A DNA stretch of 64,000 nt, from contig NZ_CP076538.1 of NCBI RefSeq assembly GCF_018885265.1, forward strand, positions 6,918,001 to 6,982,000. Reading direction: 5' to 3'. Below are positions 1 through 10,286 of the stretch, piece after piece; the first letter of the stretch is position 1; each line of letters begins with the position of its first letter. This stretch comes from Amycolatopsis aidingensis. Lineage in GTDB: Bacteria; Actinomycetota; Actinomycetes; Mycobacteriales; Pseudonocardiaceae. A program made the translations under genes and the position numbers. Below the pieces are notes generated by a model, which saw only the letters and a program-made list of their open reading frames with translations, made no database searches and was not told the DNA's origin.

Positions 1-106
1 GGATCACCACGGCCTTGAGCAGGATCAGCCACCACGGGTCGTCCGCGAGCAGCTCGGCGCGGCTGGCCGCGTCCTGCGCCTGCGCCAGGAAAAGCGGGTC
101 GCTCAC
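1..106 (-). CDS. nuoH: NADH-quinone oxidoreductase subunit H, N-terminal fragment
   Basis: NuoH is the large membrane subunit of complex I that forms part of the quinone site. Only about 35 codons are inside the window; the gene runs off the left edge. The GTG start at 106 overlaps the nuoG stop codon in a GTGA arrangement. The N-terminus contains acidic residues followed by the start of a hydrophobic stretch ([14 protein letters not shown]), as expected for the first membrane helix. The assignment rests on operon position after nuoG plus this start, so the protein itself is only weakly visible. Confidence 0.8.
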   Translation of the reverse strand, partial: MSDPLFLAQAQDAASRAELLADDPWWLILLKAVVI

Positions 107-2577
107 TCAGCACCTCCGGCCGCGATCGACACCTCGGCGCCGTGCCCGGCGCCCAGCGCAACGCGGACTCTCGATCCGTCCGAGTTGGACGGTAACCAGA
201 CCACCCCGTCCGGCAGGTCGGCGACCTCCACCGGCAGCGTGATCGAACCCCGGTCGGTGGACACCGTGACCCGCTTGCCGACCGACCGCGCGGTGTTCGC
301 GGACAGCCTGGCCACCACCGGGCGTGCGGTTCCGGCCAGATGCGGCTCGTCCACCTGGAGCGAGCCGTTGTCCAGCAGCTGCCGCCAGGTCGCCAGCACG
401 GCCTTGCCCGCGGCCGGGGCGGCCTGCGGCAGGCCGGGAACGTCCGGGGCGGCACCGTCCCGTGGCCGGGCGGGCAGCCGGGCGAGGTCCCCCGCCGCGG
501 CGGCGGGGCTCTGGGTGAACAGGTCCACGTCCATCTCGACGGCGAGGGTGTCCAGCACCCGGCAGTCCGGCAGCGCGCCGGTGCCCTCCAGGGTCACCTC
601 GAACTCCCGGCGGCGGCCCTCCCAGTTCAGGTAGCTGCCGGACTTCTCGACGGCGGGTGCGATCGGCAGCACCACGTCGGCGCGTTCGGTGACGGCGCTG
701 CGCATCAGTTCCAGGCTGACCACGAAGGCGCCACCGGCCAGTGCGCCGCGGGCCAGCTCCGGATCGGGCAGGTCGTCCGGATCCACCCCGCCGACCAGCA
801 GGCCGGAGAGCTCACCGGCCGCGGCCGCGGACAGGATGCCGGTGGTGTCCCGGCCCGGCTGCGCGGGCAGCGAACCGGCCGCCACTCCCCAGGCCCGTTC
901 GACCTCGGCGCGGGCCTGCTCGTCGGTCACCGCGCGGCCACCGGGCAGCAGGGTGGGCAGGGCGCCGGTGTCCAGCCCGCCGCGCTCACCCGCGCGGCGC
1001 GGGATCCAGGCCAGCTTCGCGCCGGTGCGGGCGGACAGCCGGTGCAGCGCGGTGAACAGGCCCGGCACCTCGGCCGCCCGCTCACCGACCAGCACCACCG
1101 CGCCCTCGGCCGCCAGCTGCTCGTCCAGGTCCTTGGCATGCTGGCCAATGGCCTCGATCGCGGCCGCCTCGCCGCCGGGCCGGCAGGCCAGCAGCTCGCC
1201 GAAGGTCTTGCGCACCGCCGGGGTGCTCCACTGTCCGAGGTGGACGACCTTGGTGCCCTTGTCCCGCGCGGCCTTGCGCAGCCGCAGGAAGACGATCGGT
1301 GCCTCCTCCTCCGGCTCGAAGGCCACGCACAGCACCACCGGGGCGGTCTCCAGCGCGCCGAAGCTGACGTGCTCCGGGGTGTTGCCGACCACGTGCGCGG
1401 CGAGGAAGTCCAGCTCCTCGGGGGAGTGCGCCCGTGCCCGGAAGTCGATGTCGTTGGTGCGCAGGGCCAGCCGGGCGAACTTGGTGTAGGCGTAGGCGTC
1501 CTCGACGGTGAGCCTGCCGCCGGGCAGCACCCCGACCCCGCCTGCGTCCCGCGCCGCGGCCAGGCCGTCGGCGGCAACTCGCAGGGCCTCGGTCCAGGAG
1601 GCCTCCTCCAGCTCGCCGGTCTGCGTGTTACGCACCAGCGGGCGGCGCAGCCGGTCGGCGGCGCTGGTGTAGCGGAAGGCGAACCTGCCCTTGTCGCAGA
1701 CCCACTCCTCGTTCACCTCGGGGTCGTCCCCGGCCAGCTTGCGCATCACCTTGCCGCGCCGGAAGTCGGTGCGCTCGGCGCAGCCGGAGGAACAGTGCTC
1801 GCACACGCTGGGCGCGGACACCAGGTCGAACGGGCGGGAGCGGAACCGGTACTGCGCGCTGGTCAGCGCGCCGACCGGGCAGATCTGGATGGTGTTGCCG
1901 GAGAAGTAGCTGTGGAAAGGGTGCCCGCTGCTGGTGCGCGAGGCCAGGTCCAGCACGTCCGCGGTCTCCGCGGTGCCGATCTGCTGGTTCGCCCCACGCT
2001 CCAGCAGGTCGATGAAGGGGTCACCGGCGATCTGCTCGGAGAACCGGGTGCAGCGCTGGCAGAGCACGCAGCGTTCTCGGTCCAGCAGCACCTGGCTGGA
2101 GATCGGCAGTGGCTTGGGGAAGGTGCGCTTGGCGTCCACGAACCGGGAGTCGGCGCGGCCGTGCGCCATCGCCTGGTTCTGCAGCGGGCACTCCCCGCCC
2201 TTGTCGCAGATCGGGCAGTCCAGCGGGTGGTTGATCAGCAGCAGCTCCATCACGCCCTGCTGCGCCTTGTCCGCCACCGCCGAGGTGAGCTGGGTCTTGA
2301 CCACCATGCCGTCGGCCACGGTCATCGTGCAGGAGGCCTGCGGCTTCGGCATCGGCCTGCCGTTCATCTCGACCTCGACCAGGCACTGCCTGCAGGCGCC
2401 TGCCGGGTCCAGCAGCGGGTGGTCACAGAACCGCGGGATGACCGTGCCGAGTCGCTCGGCGGTGCGGATGAGCAGCTCGCCCTTGGGCGCGATGACCTCT
2501 TCGCCGTCGATGGTCAGCTTGACGTACCCCTCCGGAACCGGGGTCTCTTCCGTCTTGGCTTCGGGCGCGATCGTCAT
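103..2577 (-). CDS. nuoG: NADH-quinone oxidoreductase subunit G (iron-sulfur subunit)
   Basis: Peripheral-arm subunit of complex I, 824 residues, carrying electrons between NuoF/E and NuoB. Visible cluster ligands are Cys51, 62, 65 and 83 (2Fe-2S ferredoxin domain), His117 with Cys121, 124 and 130, Cys170, 173, 176 and 233, and an extra set Cys259, 262, 266 and 293 that matches the N7 cluster of some bacterial NuoG. The C-terminal half is the molybdopterin-oxidoreductase-like fold that has lost its cofactor in this family. The ATG start at 2577 overlaps the nuoF stop (ATGA); an upstream in-frame start would lie inside nuoF. Translation is probably coupled to nuoF. Confidence 0.96.
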   Translation of the reverse strand: MTIAPEAKTEETPVPEGYVKLTIDGEEVIAPKGELLIRTAERLGTVIPRFCDHPLLDPAGACRQCLVEVEMNGRPMPKPQASCTMTVADGMVVKTQLTSAVADKAQQGVMELLLINHPLDCPICDKGGECPLQNQAMAHGRADSRFVDAKRTFPKPLPISSQVLLDRERCVLCQRCTRFSEQIAGDPFIDLLERGANQQIGTAETADVLDLASRTSSGHPFHSYFSGNTIQICPVGALTSAQYRFRSRPFDLVSAPSVCEHCSSGCAERTDFRRGKVMRKLAGDDPEVNEEWVCDKGRFAFRYTSAADRLRRPLVRNTQTGELEEASWTEALRVAADGLAAARDAGGVGVLPGGRLTVEDAYAYTKFARLALRTNDIDFRARAHSPEELDFLAAHVVGNTPEHVSFGALETAPVVLCVAFEPEEEAPIVFLRLRKAARDKGTKVVHLGQWSTPAVRKTFGELLACRPGGEAAAIEAIGQHAKDLDEQLAAEGAVVLVGERAAEVPGLFTALHRLSARTGAKLAWIPRRAGERGGLDTGALPTLLPGGRAVTDEQARAEVERAWGVAAGSLPAQPGRDTTGILSAAAAGELSGLLVGGVDPDDLPDPELARGALAGGAFVVSLELMRSAVTERADVVLPIAPAVEKSGSYLNWEGRRREFEVTLEGTGALPDCRVLDTLAVEMDVDLFTQSPAAAAGDLARLPARPRDGAAPDVPGLPQAAPAAGKAVLATWRQLLDNGSLQVDEPHLAGTARPVVARLSANTARSVGKRVTVSTDRGSITLPVEVADLPDGVVWLPSNSDGSRVRVALGAGHGAEVSIAAGGAE

Positions 2578-3860
2578 GATGCTGCTCCCACCAGTTCTTG
2601 CTTGGCCTTGTTGCTCTCGCACAGGGCGAGGAACTCGTCCCGGAAGTACTTGATGCCGCTGGTGATCGGGCTGACCGCGCCGTCGCCGAGCGCGCAGAAC
2701 GAGCGGCCGAGCACGTTGTCACAGACATCGAGCAGGGTGTCGATGTCCTCCTCGGTGCCCTTGCCCTCGACCATCCGCTCCAGCACCTGCGCCATCCAGA
2801 AGGTGCCCTCCCGGCAGGGCGTGCACTTACCGCAGGACTCGTGCTCGTAGAACTGGGTCCACTTCATCACCGCCCATGGCACCGAGACCGTCTCGTTGAA
2901 GATCATCAACGCGGTGGTGCCCAGCATCGAGCCCGCCTCGGCCGCGCCCTCGAAGTCCAGCGGCACGTCCAGGTGCTCCGCGGTGAACAGCGGGGTGGAG
3001 GAACCACCGGGGGTCCAGAACTTCAGCGGGATGCCGTCCTTCATCCCGCCTGCCAGCTCCAGCAGCTCGCGCAGGGTGGTGCCGAGCGGGGCCTCGTACT
3101 GGCCCGGCCGCTCCACGTGCCCGGAGATGGAGTAGATCTTCGGGCCGGGCGACTTCTCGGTGCCCATCTCGCGGAACCAGTCGGCGCCGCCGTTCACGAT
3201 GTACGGCACGCTGGCGATGGTCTCCACGTTGTTCACCGTGGTCGGCGCCGCGTACAGGCCGGAGGCAGCGGGGAACGGCGGCTTCAGCCGTGGCTGCCCG
3301 CGCCTGCCCTCCAGCGAGTCCAGCAACGCGGTCTCCTCGCCGCAGATGTAGGCGCCGGCCCCGGCGTGCACGGTGATGTCCAGGTCGTACCCGCTGCCGA
3401 GGATGTTCTTGCCGAGATAGCCCGCGTCGTAGGCCTCCCGGACCGCGTTGTTCAGCCTGCGGATGCAGTGGATGACCTCGCCGCGCACATAGATGAAGCA
3501 GTGGTGCGAGCGCATCGCGTAGGCGGCGATCACGCAGCCCTCGATCAGCGAGTGCGGGTCCGCCATCATCAGCGGGATGTCCTTGCAGGTCCCCGGCTCG
3601 CCCTCGTCGGCGTTGATGACGAGATAGTGTGGCTTCTCCTCGTCCTTGGGCATGAAGCCCCATTTCACGCCGGCCGGGAAGCCCGCGCCGCCGCGGCCAC
3701 GCAGCCCGGCGTCCTTGATCAGCTGGACCAGCTGCTCCGGGGTGCCCTTGAGCGCCTTGCGGATGGCGGTGTAGCCCTCCAGCCGCTCGTAGGTGTCCAG
3801 CCGCCAGGAGTTCGGGGACAGCCAGCGCTTGGTGAGCACCGGGGTCAACGGGTCGGTCAT
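2574..3860 (-). CDS. nuoF: NADH-quinone oxidoreductase subunit F (NADH/FMN-binding)
   Basis: The 428-residue NADH-oxidising subunit of complex I. The glycine-rich FMN/NADH segment [10 protein letters not shown] lies at residues 55-64. The N3 4Fe-4S ligands are in [12 protein letters not shown] (Cys343, 346, 349) with Cys389 further on. Length is normal for the family. The ATG at 3860 overlaps the nuoE stop (ATGA), and the gene's own stop overlaps the nuoG start, so nuoE, F and G look translationally coupled. Confidence 0.97.
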   Translation of the reverse strand: MTDPLTPVLTKRWLSPNSWRLDTYERLEGYTAIRKALKGTPEQLVQLIKDAGLRGRGGAGFPAGVKWGFMPKDEEKPHYLVINADEGEPGTCKDIPLMMADPHSLIEGCVIAAYAMRSHHCFIYVRGEVIHCIRRLNNAVREAYDAGYLGKNILGSGYDLDITVHAGAGAYICGEETALLDSLEGRRGQPRLKPPFPAASGLYAAPTTVNNVETIASVPYIVNGGADWFREMGTEKSPGPKIYSISGHVERPGQYEAPLGTTLRELLELAGGMKDGIPLKFWTPGGSSTPLFTAEHLDVPLDFEGAAEAGSMLGTTALMIFNETVSVPWAVMKWTQFYEHESCGKCTPCREGTFWMAQVLERMVEGKGTEEDIDTLLDVCDNVLGRSFCALGDGAVSPITSGIKYFRDEFLALCESNKAKQELVGAAS

Positions 3861-4720
3861 TTCTTCTCCACCTCCGGCAGCGGCACCTCGTCCGCCATCG
3901 CGGGTGCCGTCCAGCCCCGCTCCTCGGCGAGCCGGGCACCGCGCAGGGTCTCCTCGGCGGCCGAGGGGCCGTCGACATCGGTGCGGAAGGTCTGCTCGTC
4001 CTCCGGGAAGAACCCGGCCAGCTGCAGTTCCGTGCTCTTGAAGTCGGTCAGCGGGGCACCCCGGCTTGGCGCGGGCTTCTCCCCGCGGCGCAGGGCGTCC
4101 ACCAGCTCGACCGCACTCTGCTCGGTCTGCTTGTCGTAGAACTCGTAGTTGACCTGCATGACCGGGGCCAGGTCGCAGGCCGCGAGGCACTCGGCGTGCT
4201 CGATGGTCAGCGAGCCGGGCTGCCCCGGTTCGCCAACGGTCTCCTCGTGGCCGAGGGGCTTGCCGTCCGCGCCGAGGTGCTCGGCGAGCCTGCGGTAGAT
4301 CGCGTCCCCGCCCATCGCGGCGCACAGCGTGTTGGTGCACACGCTCACCAGGTGCTCGCCGCAGGGCTTGCGCTTGTACATGGTGTAGAAGGTGACCACC
4401 GCGCTGACCTCGGCCTCGGAAAGGTCGAGCTGCCGGGCGCAGAAGGCGACGCCCTCCTGGCTGACGTAGCCCTGCACGGACTGCACCAGGTGCAACATCG
4501 GCAGCAGCGCCGACCGGCTCTGCGGGTACCGCGAGATCAGGTCCTTCGCCTTGGCCACGATGTCCTCGCCGAACACGTCTGTGTCCAGTGTGGACTCGGC
4601 GAGCTCGAACTCCTCCTTGCCGGTGGAGATGCCGGGGACGTCCACATCGGCACCGGCCGCGGCGTGGGTCTGCTCGCTGTACTGCGGCCCCGGTTCGGGC
4701 ACGGGTGTCGGAGAGTTCAT
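3857..4720 (-). CDS. nuoE: NADH-quinone oxidoreductase subunit E (2Fe-2S)
   Basis: Thioredoxin-fold subunit of complex I that holds the N1a cluster and partners NuoF. Ligands are Cys128 and Cys133 (CTNTLC) and Cys178 and Cys182 (ECLAAC). At 287 residues it is longer than typical NuoE (about 160-250): there is a polar, proline-rich N-terminal tail of about 45 residues and a C-terminal tail of about 70 residues after the cluster domain. Tails of this sort are common in actinobacterial NuoE. The ATG at 4720 overlaps the nuoD stop by four bases. Confidence 0.96.
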   Translation of the reverse strand: MNSPTPVPEPGPQYSEQTHAAAGADVDVPGISTGKEEFELAESTLDTDVFGEDIVAKAKDLISRYPQSRSALLPMLHLVQSVQGYVSQEGVAFCARQLDLSEAEVSAVVTFYTMYKRKPCGEHLVSVCTNTLCAAMGGDAIYRRLAEHLGADGKPLGHEETVGEPGQPGSLTIEHAECLAACDLAPVMQVNYEFYDKQTEQSAVELVDALRRGEKPAPSRGAPLTDFKSTELQLAGFFPEDEQTFRTDVDGPSAAEETLRGARLAEERGWTAPAMADEVPLPEVEKK

Positions 4721-6096
4721 CGGTCCACTCCCCCCATCACGGGGTCGATCGAGGCGACCGCGGCGATCATGTCGGCCACCAGGCCGCCTTCGGACATGGC
4801 CGGCATCGACTGCAGGTTGACGAAGCTGGGTTCCCGGACGTGCACCCGCATCGGCCGGGTGCCGCCATCGGACACCATGTGGTAGCCGAGCTCGCCGCGC
4901 GGGGACTCCACCGGTACGTACACCTGGCCCGGCGGCACCCGGAAGCCCTCGGTCACCAGCTTGAAGTGGTGGATCAGCGACTCCATCGACTGACCCATGA
5001 TCTTGCGAACGTGCTCCAGCGAGTTCCCCATGCCGTCGCTGGAGACGGACAGCTGGGCCGGCCAGGCGATCTTCTTGTCCTCCACCATGATCGGCCCGGG
5101 CTCCAGCTTCTTCAGCACCTGCCGGATGATCCGCAGGGACTGGTGCATCTCCTCGACCCGGATCAGGTACCGGGCCCAGCAGTCGGCCTCGTTCGAGGTG
5201 GGGATGTCGAACTCGAACTCGTCATAGCAGGAGTACGGCTCGATCTTGCGCAGGTCCCAGGCCAGCCCGGCGGAACGCAGCACCGGCCCGGTGACGCCGA
5301 GCGAGAGGCAGGCGTCCACCGGGAGGTAGCCGACGCCCTTCAGCCGGTTGCGCCAGATCGGCTGGCCGGTGAACAGCTTGTCGTACTGCGGCAGCCGTTT
5401 GTCCATCACCTTGCAGAACTCGGTGACCTTCTCGTGGAAGTCCGGCGGCATGTCCTGGGCCAGCCCGCCGGGCCGGATGAAGGCGTGGTTCATCCGCAGC
5501 CCGGTGAGGTACTCCAGCAGGTGCAGGACTTCCTCCCGCTCGCGGAACCCGTAGGTCATCGCGGTGGAGGCGCCCAGCTCCATCCCGCCGGTGGCAATGT
5601 AGACGAAGTGCGAGCCCAGCCGGTTCAGCTCCAGCAGCAGCACGCGCAGCAGCTGGGCGCGGCGGGGCACCTCGACCTCGAGCAGCTTTTCCACCGCGAG
5701 GCAGTAGGCCATCTCGTTGGCCAGCGGGGCCAGGTAGTCCATTCGCGTCACGAAGGTGACGCCCTGGGTCCAGGTGCGGTACTCGCAGTTCTTCTCGATC
5801 CCGGTGTGCAGGTAGCCGATCACCGAACGCAGGTTGGTGATCGTCTCCCCCTCCAGCTCCAGCACCAGGCGGAGCACGCCGTGCGTTGAGGGGTGCTGCG
5901 GCCCCATGTTGATGACCATGCGCTCGTCATGCTCGGGGTCCAGATCGGAGAGGAAGTCCTCCCAGTCGCCACCGCTGACCGTGTAGACCCGGCCCTCGGT
6001 GGTCTCCCTGGACTCCGCGTAGGGCTGGCTGCTGGCACCCTCGGCCGTGGTGTCGGTGCCGGTGCTCTTCTCGGCGATACGATCGCTGCTGGTCAC
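4717..6096 (-). CDS. nuoD: NADH-quinone oxidoreductase subunit D (quinone-site subunit)
   Basis: The 49-kDa-type subunit that, with NuoB, shapes the quinone pocket of complex I; 459 residues. The signature [15 protein letters not shown] is at about residues 63-77, after a polar tail of about 55 residues. I chose the GTG at 6096 because it overlaps the nuoC stop (GTGA), repeating the coupling seen through the operon. A start further upstream would lie within nuoC. Confidence 0.97.
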   Translation of the reverse strand: MTSSDRIAEKSTGTDTTAEGASSQPYAESRETTEGRVYTVSGGDWEDFLSDLDPEHDERMVINMGPQHPSTHGVLRLVLELEGETITNLRSVIGYLHTGIEKNCEYRTWTQGVTFVTRMDYLAPLANEMAYCLAVEKLLEVEVPRRAQLLRVLLLELNRLGSHFVYIATGGMELGASTAMTYGFREREEVLHLLEYLTGLRMNHAFIRPGGLAQDMPPDFHEKVTEFCKVMDKRLPQYDKLFTGQPIWRNRLKGVGYLPVDACLSLGVTGPVLRSAGLAWDLRKIEPYSCYDEFEFDIPTSNEADCWARYLIRVEEMHQSLRIIRQVLKKLEPGPIMVEDKKIAWPAQLSVSSDGMGNSLEHVRKIMGQSMESLIHHFKLVTEGFRVPPGQVYVPVESPRGELGYHMVSDGGTRPMRVHVREPSFVNLQSMPAMSEGGLVADMIAAVASIDPVMGGVDR

Positions 6097-6872
6097 GAGT
6101 ACGACCTCCGCTGATCGGGTGGCGGGATCTCCGCGCCCTTGTACTCCACCGGGATCCCGCCGAGCGGGTAGTCCTTGCGCTGCGGGTGGCCGTCCCAGTC
6201 GTCCGGCATCAGGATGCGGGTCAGCGCGGGATGTCCCTGGTAGACGATCCCGAACATGTCGTAGGCCTCCCGCTCCTGCCAGTCGGCGGTGGCATAGACC
6301 TCCACGACGGACGGAAGATGCGGGTCCTCGATATCCAGGGTGACCTCGAGCCGGATCCGGCGGCGGAAGGTCATGGACATCAGGTGGTACACCGAGTGCA
6401 GCCGCTGCGGCACCTCCGGCCCGTAGTCCACACCGGACACCGAGCTGCACATCTCGAACCGCAGGCCGGGGTCGTCGCGCAGGGTGCGGCAGACCCCGAC
6501 CAGGTGCTCCCTTGCCACGTAGAAGGTGATCTCGCCGCGGTCCACGGTGACCTGCTGGATGGCCTCGTCCACCGGGATGCCGTTCTCGCCGAGCGCGGCG
6601 AAGAACTCGTCGGCGAACTCGTCGAACCAGCCGCCGTAGGGCCGCTCGGCGGGCGGTGGGGTGTAGGCGGGCAACCGCAGGCCGCCGTAGCCCGAGGTGT
6701 CCCCGGTGCCGGAGACGCCGAACATGCCCTTGCGCGGCCTGCCCGCGACCACCGGTTCGGACGCCTGGGCGGGGCGGGTGCCCGCCGGTTCCAGCCCGCC
6801 TTCTTCGCGCTCGGCGCTGGACTGCTCCTCGCCGGGCCGCGGCTTGGTGGGTTCGTCGTCAGTCACGGGCAC
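6093..6872 (-). CDS. nuoC: NADH-quinone oxidoreductase subunit C
   Basis: The 30-kDa-type connecting subunit of complex I, 259 residues. The family core runs from about residue 85 to the end and contains [19 protein letters not shown] and the terminal [13 protein letters not shown]. The first 75 residues are acidic and glycine/proline-rich, an extension that looks disordered. The GTG at 6872 directly follows the nuoB stop; a second GTG at 6866 (MTDDEP...) is equally possible and sits better behind the GAAG/GTGAG bases at the end of nuoB. Confidence 0.95.
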   Translation of the reverse strand: MPVTDDEPTKPRPGEEQSSAEREEGGLEPAGTRPAQASEPVVAGRPRKGMFGVSGTGDTSGYGGLRLPAYTPPPAERPYGGWFDEFADEFFAALGENGIPVDEAIQQVTVDRGEITFYVAREHLVGVCRTLRDDPGLRFEMCSSVSGVDYGPEVPQRLHSVYHLMSMTFRRRIRLEVTLDIEDPHLPSVVEVYATADWQEREAYDMFGIVYQGHPALTRILMPDDWDGHPQRKDYPLGGIPVEYKGAEIPPPDQRRSYS

Positions 6873-7421
6873 TCACTTCTTCGCGTACTTGATCGACGAG
6901 GGCACCAGCTCGGTCCGCTCGCCGCTGGCGGCGCGCAGGGCCGCACGGCGCGGGCCCATCGGCTCGTCCTGGATCTTGGCGTGCAGCTTGAGGATCGCGT
7001 CCAGCAGCATCTCCGGCCGCGGCGGGCAGCCGGGCAGGTACATGTCCACCGGGACGATGTGGTCCACGCCCTGCACCACGGCGTAGTTGTTGAACATCCC
7101 GCCGGAGGATGCGCACACGCCCATCGAGAGCACCCAGCGCGGCTCGGCCATCTGGTCGTAGATCTGGCGCAGCACCGGGGCCATCTTCTGGCTGACCCGG
7201 CCCGCAACGATCATCAGGTCGGCCTGCCGCGGGGTGGCGCTGAACCGCTCCATGCCGAAGCGGGCGATGTCGTAGCGGGACCCGCCGGTGGTCATCATCT
7301 CGATCGCACAGCAGGCCAGCCCGAAGGTCGCGGGCCACAGCGAGTTCTTCCGCGCCCAGTTGACCAGGCCTTCCAGGCTGGCCAGCAGAATTCCGTTGGG
7401 TAACTTCTCTTCCAGACCCAT
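6873..7421 (-). CDS. nuoB: NADH-quinone oxidoreductase subunit B (N2 cluster)
   Basis: Carries the terminal 4Fe-4S cluster N2 that reduces the quinone. All ligands are visible: tandem Cys37-Cys38 in [10 protein letters not shown], Cys103 in GVCASSGG, and Cys132 in PGCPPRPE. The length of 182 residues is typical. The ATG at 7421 lies one base after the nuoA stop, so the two genes are in one transcript. Confidence 0.98.
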   Translation of the reverse strand: MGLEEKLPNGILLASLEGLVNWARKNSLWPATFGLACCAIEMMTTGGSRYDIARFGMERFSATPRQADLMIVAGRVSQKMAPVLRQIYDQMAEPRWVLSMGVCASSGGMFNNYAVVQGVDHIVPVDMYLPGCPPRPEMLLDAILKLHAKIQDEPMGPRRAALRAASGERTELVPSSIKYAKK

Positions 7422-7422
7422 A

Positions 7423-7851
7423 TCAGTTCCAATCCAGCCCGCCGCGCATCCACACGTAGATGTCGGCGATGAAGAAGGTCGCGATGAACAGCGTGGCCGC
7501 CGCGAATCCCCAGAGACCGAGCGAGTCCGCCGCCACCGCGTACGGGAACAGGAACACCATCTCGATGTCGAAGAGGATGAACAGCATCGCGGTCACGTAG
7601 TAGGCGACCGGCATCCGGCCGCCACCCACGACGGGCTGTGGCGAGGGCTCGATCCCGCACTCGTACGCCTGGAACTTCGCCTTGTTGAAACGGCTGGGTC
7701 CGAGCAACGGGCCGAGCAGTACGGAGAACACCGCGAACGCGGCGGCCAGCGCGAACAGCAACACGAGCGGCAGGTACATATCCAGGTTGGGCGCGGTCGC
7801 CCCCTGCGCCAACTGCTCGCTCGCTACTAACCTCAGCACGGTCCTGGCCAT
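7423..7851 (-). CDS. nuoA: NADH-quinone oxidoreductase subunit A
   Basis: Small three-helix membrane subunit of complex I and first gene of the operon. The family motif [16 protein letters not shown] follows the first helix, and two more helices flank [22 protein letters not shown]. The ATG at 7851 gives 142 residues; actinobacterial relatives usually begin near Met25 (ATG at 7779). A GGAAAGG run touches the first ATG, too close to act for it but usable for a GTG at 7839, so the true start is uncertain. The promoter region upstream carries two predicted Rex operators. Confidence 0.93.
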   Translation of the reverse strand: MARTVLRLVASEQLAQGATAPNLDMYLPLVLLFALAAAFAVFSVLLGPLLGPSRFNKAKFQAYECGIEPSPQPVVGGGRMPVAYYVTAMLFILFDIEMVFLFPYAVAADSLGLWGFAAATLFIATFFIADIYVWMRGGLDWN

Positions 7852-7974
7852 CCTTTCCGCGCCGCTGCCGGTGGACGTGGTCTGTGCAACTGCCTCGGCG
7901 GCACCCTAAGGGACCTTCATCACACCGCCGAGTGTTAGGGCAGCCTTACAAAGCGTGCTCACCACCCCAGAACC

Positions 7975-8003
7975 CACGTATTCGCTGATGGAGACTTTGT
8001 AAA
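7975..8003 (-). promoter_or_regulatory. Candidate nuo promoter
   Basis: On the minus strand TTTACA (8003-7998) is followed after 17 bases by TACGTG (7980-7975). The -35 matches TTGACA at five of six positions but the -10 is poor. It would start transcription about 120 bases before nuoA, and its -35 lies inside the promoter-proximal Rex site. This is a prediction only. Confidence 0.35.
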
Positions 8004-8014
8004 AAGCTTCACAA
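7997..8014. promoter_or_regulatory. Rex operator 2 upstream of nuoA
   Basis: TTGTAAAAAGCTTCACAA differs at one position from TTGTGAA-N4-TTCACAA, the established Rex consensus in Streptomyces. It overlaps the -35 of the candidate nuo promoter, where a bound repressor would block RNA polymerase. Its centre is 32 bp, about three helical turns, from the second site. Confidence 0.8.
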
Positions 8015-8028
8015 GGGTTCGGTCGACG

Positions 8029-8046
8029 TTGTGAAGCCATTCACAA
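8029..8046. promoter_or_regulatory. Rex operator 1 upstream of nuoA
   Basis: TTGTGAAGCCATTCACAA is a perfect TTGTGAA-N4-TTCACAA inverted repeat, identical to the Rex consensus at all 14 fixed positions. The rex gene lies at 38616-39506. Rex releases DNA when NADH is high, so nuo should be derepressed when NADH accumulates. The nearest gene start on the other side is out of reach because menJ ends, not starts, here. Confidence 0.88.
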
Positions 8047-8177
8047 AGCATGGGCCCCAGTGTAGGACGCGCCTCACATTGTTGTCTCCGGGGACCTTCC
8101 GGTAAGGGGAACCTAACCACTCCACGGCCACCCGGCGGTCACGAGTCGGGGACCAGCGCGAAAAGGATCAAGGGGAC

Positions 8178-8222
8178 CCGTACCACCCCGGTACGGTGGG
8201 AAAACGCTGTGATGTTTCCCAC
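8178..8222 (-). terminator. Hairpin pair downstream of menJ
   Basis: Two adjoining inverted repeats lie 24-68 bases past the menJ stop on the minus strand: GTGGGAAA (8196-8203) with TTTCCCAC (8215-8222), and CCGTACC (8178-8184) with GGTACGG (8190-8196). In the transcript the first has an A-rich 5' side and U-rich 3' side in its stem. They share a base, so they may stack or compete. Probably the transcription end of the menaquinone operon. Confidence 0.45.
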
Positions 8223-8245
8223 GGCCCAGTGCCGGTGCCGGGCGC

Positions 8246-9526
8246 TCAGGCGCTCGGGGTGAGCCGGGAGGCGACCGAGATGAGCCGGTCCACGGCGTCT
8301 CCCCCGGAGGCGTCGTAGCAGCCGGAAAGTCCTTTGTAGACCAACGGGATCAGCGGGTTGATCCGCAGCCCGTACCTGGTGGCCGCGCGCATCACCTTCG
8401 GCTTGCCGATGGCCTTGGCGAACAGGTTCCCGAGCCGGTAGTAGCCGCCCATCTGCTCCTTCAGCGCCAGCGGATAGCCGTGCAGCGCGCGCTCCCTCGA
8501 CGGGCCCTGCGGGCGGGCAAGGGCCTGCTGCACGCACTCGGCGGCCAGCTGCGCGGACTCCATCGCCGCCGAGATGCCCTCACCGTTGAACGGGCTCACC
8601 ATGCCGCCCGCGTCGCCGAGCAGCAGCAGGCCATCCCGGTAGTGCGGGGTGCGGTTGAACCCCATCGGCAGGCCGGCCCCGCCGATCCGGCCGACCGCGT
8701 TCTCCTCGCGGTAACCCCATTCCTCAGGGGTGGAGTCCAGCCAGGAACGCAGCAGCGCGCGATAGTCGGTGTTGCGGAAGGACTTCGAGGTGGACAGCAT
8801 GCCGAGGCCGACGTTCACCGTGCCGTCGCCGAGCGGGAAGGCCCAGCCGTAGCCGGGCAGCAGCTTGGGGCGGCGCGGGTCGCTGCGGTCCCACAGTTCC
8901 AGGTGGCCCTCGATGAACGGGTCGTCGTGCCGCGGGCTGCGGTAGTAGCGGCGCACCGCCACCCCCATCGGCCGCTTCTCCTGCTTGTCGATGCCGATGG
9001 AAAGCGCCAGCCGCGCCGAGACGCCGTCGCAGGCCAGCACCAGCGGCGCCCGGTAGCTCACCGGCCGCTTCTCCTGACCCTGTTTGGCCTGCACGCCGAC
9101 GACCCTTCCGGTGCGCTCGTCGGTGATCGCCCCGGTGACGCTGGTGCGCTCGCACAGCCGCGCCCCCGCCTTCACCGCCGTCCTGGCCAGCAGGTCGTCG
9201 AAGTCGTGCCGGGTCCTGGACACCCCATAGGGCGGGTAGCTGGTGAGCTCGGGCCAGTCCAGCTCCAGGGTCAGGTCGCCGGTCAGGATGCGCAGCCCCC
9301 TGCTGTGCACCCAGCCCGCCTGCTGGCTGGTGTCCAGCCCGAGGTCGATCAGCTGCTTGACCCCGCGCGGGGTGAGGCCGTCCCCGCACACCTTCTCCCG
9401 CGGGAAGGTCGTCTTCTCCAGCAGCAGCACGTCGATGCCCGCCCTGGCAAGGTAGGTCGCCACGGTCGAGCCTGCCGGGCCCGCGCCGACCACGATGACC
9501 TGGGCGTCGCTGCTGGGATCGCTCAT
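8246..9526 (-). CDS. menJ: Geranylgeranyl reductase-family flavoprotein, likely menaquinone reductase
   Basis: FAD-dependent reductase of 426 residues. The Rossmann motif [21 protein letters not shown] starts near residue 10, [17 protein letters not shown] follows, and the second FAD motif [23 protein letters not shown] lies near residue 300; all are standard for the geranylgeranyl reductase/FixC family. In mycobacteria the homologue next to menaquinone genes (MenJ) saturates one isoprene unit of the menaquinone tail, and the overlap of this start with the menG stop (ATGA at 9523-9526) favours that role. Reduction of another polyprenyl substrate cannot be excluded. Confidence 0.85.
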   Translation of the reverse strand: MSDPSSDAQVIVVGAGPAGSTVATYLARAGIDVLLLEKTTFPREKVCGDGLTPRGVKQLIDLGLDTSQQAGWVHSRGLRILTGDLTLELDWPELTSYPPYGVSRTRHDFDDLLARTAVKAGARLCERTSVTGAITDERTGRVVGVQAKQGQEKRPVSYRAPLVLACDGVSARLALSIGIDKQEKRPMGVAVRRYYRSPRHDDPFIEGHLELWDRSDPRRPKLLPGYGWAFPLGDGTVNVGLGMLSTSKSFRNTDYRALLRSWLDSTPEEWGYREENAVGRIGGAGLPMGFNRTPHYRDGLLLLGDAGGMVSPFNGEGISAAMESAQLAAECVQQALARPQGPSRERALHGYPLALKEQMGGYYRLGNLFAKAIGKPKVMRAATRYGLRINPLIPLVYKGLSGCYDASGGDAVDRLISVASRLTPSA

Positions 9527-10242
9527 GCGCCCGAGTCTACGGAACCCTCGGGACGCCCCGGTTTGACCGCGCGATGGATGGCCACCACCCCGAAGGTGAG
9601 GTTCAGCCACTCCACCTTGGTCCAGCCCGCCGCGGCCATGATCTCCCCGAGCGCCCGCTGGTCCGGCCATTCCAGCATCGACTCGGCGAGGTAGGCGTAG
9701 GCCTCCGGGTTGGACGATGCGCGGCGGCCGAGCCAGGTCAGCAGGGGCAGCAGCACCTTGCGGTAGAGGAAGCGGATCGGCGCGAAGGGCGGGGTGGAGA
9801 CCTCGCACACCACCAGCCGCCCGCCCGGCCGCACCACCCTGGCGATCTCGGCCAGCGCGGCTTTGGTGTCCACGAAGTTGCGCAGCCCGAGGGAGATCGT
9901 GGCGGCGTCGAAGCTGTCGTCGGCGAAGGGCAGCCGCAGGGCGTCCGCGGCGACCATGGGCACGTTCCGGTGCCGTCCGGCGCGCAGCATGCCGATGGAG
10001 AAGTCGGCCGCCAGGCACCAGGCGCCGCCCCGCGCGTACTCCTCGGTGGACACCCCGGTGCCCGCGGCGAGGTCGAGCACCTTCTCGCCACGACGGGCGT
10101 CCAGCACCCGGCCGGTGGTCACCCGCCACCTGCGGTCGAAGCCGAAGGTCATGACGGAGTTCGCCCGGTCGTAACCGGCCGCGACGTCGTCGAACATCGA
10201 CGCGACCTCGCGCGGATCCTTGTCAAGGCTCGCCCTGGACAT
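9523..10242 (-). CDS. menG: Demethylmenaquinone methyltransferase (UbiE/MenG family)
   Basis: SAM-dependent methyltransferase of 239 residues for the last ring step of menaquinone synthesis. The N-terminal [22 protein letters not shown], motif [14 protein letters not shown] (about residues 55-67), and [25 protein letters not shown] are typical of the family. The ATG at 10242 has AGGGTGG upstream. It overlaps menJ by four bases, so the two late menaquinone steps are co-transcribed. Confidence 0.94.
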   Translation of the reverse strand: MSRASLDKDPREVASMFDDVAAGYDRANSVMTFGFDRRWRVTTGRVLDARRGEKVLDLAAGTGVSTEEYARGGAWCLAADFSIGMLRAGRHRNVPMVAADALRLPFADDSFDAATISLGLRNFVDTKAALAEIARVVRPGGRLVVCEVSTPPFAPIRFLYRKVLLPLLTWLGRRASSNPEAYAYLAESMLEWPDQRALGEIMAAAGWTKVEWLNLTFGVVAIHRAVKPGRPEGSVDSGA

Positions 10243-10286
10243 ACCGCCACCCTAATGCCGCGCGCCGGAACGACGCCGCTCGCCGG

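Noticed and set aside
340..2850. Very long open frames on the plus strand opposite nuoG and nuoF
   Set aside because: High-GC antisense frames; composition is low-complexity Arg/Gly/Pro, there is no ribosome site, and the minus strand carries unmistakable complex I subunits.
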